This document shows positions 62,487-64,000 of a DNA stretch of 64,000 nt, in pieces; position 1 is the first letter of the stretch, and the number at the start of each line of letters is the position of its first letter. The stretch lies in assembly GCF_009177095.1 (NCBI RefSeq), contig NZ_AP021861.1:4508501-4572500 (forward strand), given 5' to 3'. The translations under genes and the position numbers were made by a program. Source of the DNA: Lacipirellula parvula (lineage in GTDB: Bacteria; Planctomycetota; Planctomycetia; Pirellulales; Lacipirellulaceae). Below the pieces are notes generated by a model. That model was not told where the DNA came from and did not search any database. It saw only the letters and a program-made list of their open reading frames with translations.

Positions 62487-63059
62487 ATCGAACGCTCAGC
62501 CCAACAAATTCACGACGAATTGCTCGCTCTGCGCTGCCGGCGTCGCGACTTGGCCGCGTGGGACGAGCTCGTCGCCAGCTGGAACGATCGGCTTCACTAT
62601 TTCCTCCACCGACTAATCGACCACGAACACGACGTCGCCAACGTCCTGCAGGAGGTCTGGCTAAACGCCTTCCGCAACATCGGCGGCCTGCAGCAAGGCG
62701 CCCGGCTCGCCCCCTGGCTCTACACGATCGCCCGCCGCTCGGCGATGAATCACTACCGCGGCGCCTACGCCCGGCGAGCAATCGACGCCGATGCTCCTGC
62801 CCCTAACGCAAACCTCGAACCAATCGAACCAACCGACGACGCATTTCATTTAGAGAATGCCGAACTCGTCCACTTCGGCCTCGGTCGACTGGAAGTCCCG
62901 CAGCGAGAGTTGCTCACCCTCTACTTTCTCGATGATCTCTCCATCGCCGAGATCGCGACCGTCCTCGAAATTCCTCCAGGAACCGTGAAATCACGACTCT
63001 CCGCCGCTCGCCGCGAGCTACGCCGCATTCTCGACGAGGAGGCGTCACGCCATGAATAG
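62487..63059 (+). CDS. ECF-type RNA polymerase sigma factor
   Basis: 190 residues if it starts at ATC 62487. A strong GGAGG lies eight bases before that codon, and the frame from there reads ERSAQQIHDELLALRCRRRD, the standard planctomycete opening normally preceded by Met; the only later start, TTG 62520, lacks a ribosome-binding site and drops this conserved part. Sigma-2: 'HDVANVLQEVWLNAFRNIGG' and 'APWLYTIARRSAMNHYRG'. Sigma-4: 'LLTLYFLDDLSIAEIATVLE' and 'IPPGTVKSRLSAARRELRRI'. Directs RNA polymerase to stress or envelope promoters. The next gene overlaps by 8 bases and may be its membrane partner. Confidence 0.88.
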   Translation: MERSAQQIHDELLALRCRRRDLAAWDELVASWNDRLHYFLHRLIDHEHDVANVLQEVWLNAFRNIGGLQQGARLAPWLYTIARRSAMNHYRGAYARRAIDADAPAPNANLEPIEPTDDAFHLENAELVHFGLGRLEVPQRELLTLYFLDDLSIAEIATVLEIPPGTVKSRLSAARRELRRILDEEASRHE

Positions 63060-63630
63060 CACAAACAGCAACAACAACGACCGCCCATTCAGCCAGCGTT
63101 TGCTGGCAGTCGAACCGCTGCCGCCCGCCTCACGCCAACAACTCGAACAGGAGCTCTCCGCCATGTTCCAACGCGAACTCTCCACTCCCCGCCGCCTGTT
63201 CTTCGGCGCCGTCGCTATCGGCGGCGTCATCAGCGGCCTCGTCTGTGCAGCGCTCGCCCTCACGGAGCCCGACCTGCCGCCGCTCCCGCGCACCGCGCTC
63301 GCCGTTGGTTCGCTGTTCGGCGTCGCCTGGGCCGTCGTCGCCGCCCGCATCGGTTGGCGCGGCGCCCTCGATCTCAAGGCCGACGCCCGCCGCATCGCCG
63401 TGATGGCCTGGACCTTCACGGTGTTGATGATGACGTTCTTTCTCATCGCCGGCATGTCGGCCCGTGATCCCGCTCAAGGCATGCGAATGATCGTCGGCGG
63501 CCTGCCGCTGCTCATCGGCGCCGGCGTCTACTGGCTCAACTACCGCATCGAAAACGCAGAGCTGAACGCTCAAGAAAAACTGCTGGAAGTGGAACTCCGC
63601 CTTGCGACGCTCAGCGAGCAAACGAAGTAG
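63052..63630 (+). CDS. membrane protein coupled to ECF sigma factor
   Basis: 192 residues; ATG 63052 lies inside the end of the sigma gene. An N-terminal helical region (1-45) with 'LPPASRQQLEQELSAMFQRE' is followed by four hydrophobic helices (about 50-70, 80-100, 120-140, 147-165) and a C-terminal coiled coil 'LNAQEKLLEVELRLATLSE'. Position and overlap suggest an anti-sigma or sensor role; there is no ZAS motif (H-x-x-x-C-x-x-C), so this is inference. Confidence 0.75.
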   Translation: MNSTNSNNNDRPFSQRLLAVEPLPPASRQQLEQELSAMFQRELSTPRRLFFGAVAIGGVISGLVCAALALTEPDLPPLPRTALAVGSLFGVAWAVVAARIGWRGALDLKADARRIAVMAWTFTVLMMTFFLIAGMSARDPAQGMRMIVGGLPLLIGAGVYWLNYRIENAELNAQEKLLEVELRLATLSEQTK

Positions 63631-63646
63631 CCAGCGCTGCAAAACG

Positions 63647-64000
63647 CTACGGCCGCAACGCGCTCCACGCATACACGATGGTAAAAAGCGTGAACAACAC
63701 CGTGAGCGTCCGCTCGCCCCACCGCAGCCACCATGCGGTGAGGTGCTCCTCGACGTCGAACACCCACTGCAGCGACAGCCGAATTCCCCAGAACACGGCG
63801 ACATAACCGCAAAAGGCCCGCGCCAAGCCGCCGCCGGCGGCAAGCTCCGCGGCGTTGAACGTGCTGATGAGCCCGAAGGCGATGATCGACAGCACCACAT
63901 AGCCGCCGTAGACCCAATACATTTGCCGCTGTAGTCGCGGCAACGCCTGCAGTTCCTGCCGCCAGTTCAAGCGAATCGGCACGAGCGCCGATGCCGTCAA
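63647..64000 (-). CDS. membrane protein, 5' end beyond window
   Basis: At least 117 residues; the frame is open to the right edge, so the start is probably outside. Three or four hydrophobic helices are visible: 'MYWVYGGYVVLSIIAFGLI', 'AFCGYVAVFWGIRLSLQWVF' and 'TLTVLFTLFTIVYAWSAL'. Not assigned to a family. Confidence 0.65.
   Translation of the reverse strand: MTASALVPIRLNWRQELQALPRLQRQMYWVYGGYVVLSIIAFGLISTFNAAELAAGGGLARAFCGYVAVFWGIRLSLQWVFDVEEHLTAWWLRWGERTLTVLFTLFTIVYAWSALRP

Noticed and set aside
62111-62806. A 231-codon plus-strand frame before and into the sigma factor
   Set aside because: Different frame from the clear ECF sigma factor; Arg/Pro-rich with no recognisable product.

Overview
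The window looks like chromosomal DNA of a planctomycete, probably of the Pirellulales type. The clues are a prepilin-like N-terminus on a large protein (60863-62122), an ECF sigma factor of planctomycete style, a giant YD-repeat protein with a Cys-rich head, long low-homology proteins, and frequent GTG/TTG starts. This is inferred from gene style; no taxonomic marker such as an rRNA is present.

Layout. (1) 1-5251: two adjacent minus-strand genes that look like distant paralogs; the complete one carries a C-terminal PD-(D/E)XK nuclease-like domain. (2) 5.9-7.6 kb: a small possible toxin gene overlapping a TPR gene. (3) 8.6-13.8 kb: dTDP-rhamnose genes rfbD and rfbC and a 1,239-residue multi-domain glycosyltransferase/methyltransferase. 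(4) 14.3-26.0 kb: a one-strand run of GT2-TPR glycosyltransferase, degenerate IscU-like protein, SHAEG-repeat tail-fibre/adhesin-like protein, a small protein, a sulfotransferase, a second degenerate IscU-like protein fused to a Cys-rich module, a 1,787-residue RHS protein and a small membrane protein. It reads as a surface-protein or polymorphic-toxin locus with its modifying enzymes. (5) 25.9-28.2 kb: a truncated large-NTPase gene, an XRE regulator and a GYF-domain membrane protein. (6) 28.7-40.9 kb: accessory genes of phage or plasmid kind (HTH protein, D12-class adenine methylase, NTP-pyrophosphohydrolase-like protein, serine resolvase, a frameshifted DUF1353 lipoprotein, a cysteine-free CsoR-like regulator with a matching operator, an SF3 helicase, an excisionase-like HTH and a tyrosine integrase).

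(7) 41.1-57.6 kb is a well-delimited integrated element. A 46-bp direct repeat, identical to the 3' part of tRNA-Arg(CCG), lies at 41089-41134 and again inside the intact tRNA gene at 57573-57618. A tyrosine integrase sits just inside the right end. The element holds a tail tape-measure protein, a collagen-like fibre and a tight chain of small minus-strand genes with ATGA overlaps. I recognise no capsid, portal or terminase. An intergenic stretch at 52441-52744 folds into at least seven consecutive perfect hairpins. At its left tip are two nuclease-like genes (DUF3800-like and PIN-like) that look like cargo. Because a second integrase (39777-40898) lies just left of the 41.1-kb repeat, two elements have probably accreted in tandem at the same tRNA; the left end of the first is not visible.

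(8) 57.6-64 kb is ordinary chromosome: tRNA-Arg, HIT protein, Trm112-like protein, a secreted Gln-rich protein, an esterase, a pilin-headed membrane protein, an ECF sigma factor with a membrane partner, and a truncated membrane protein at the edge. All domain names here come from reading the sequence by eye; no database search was run.
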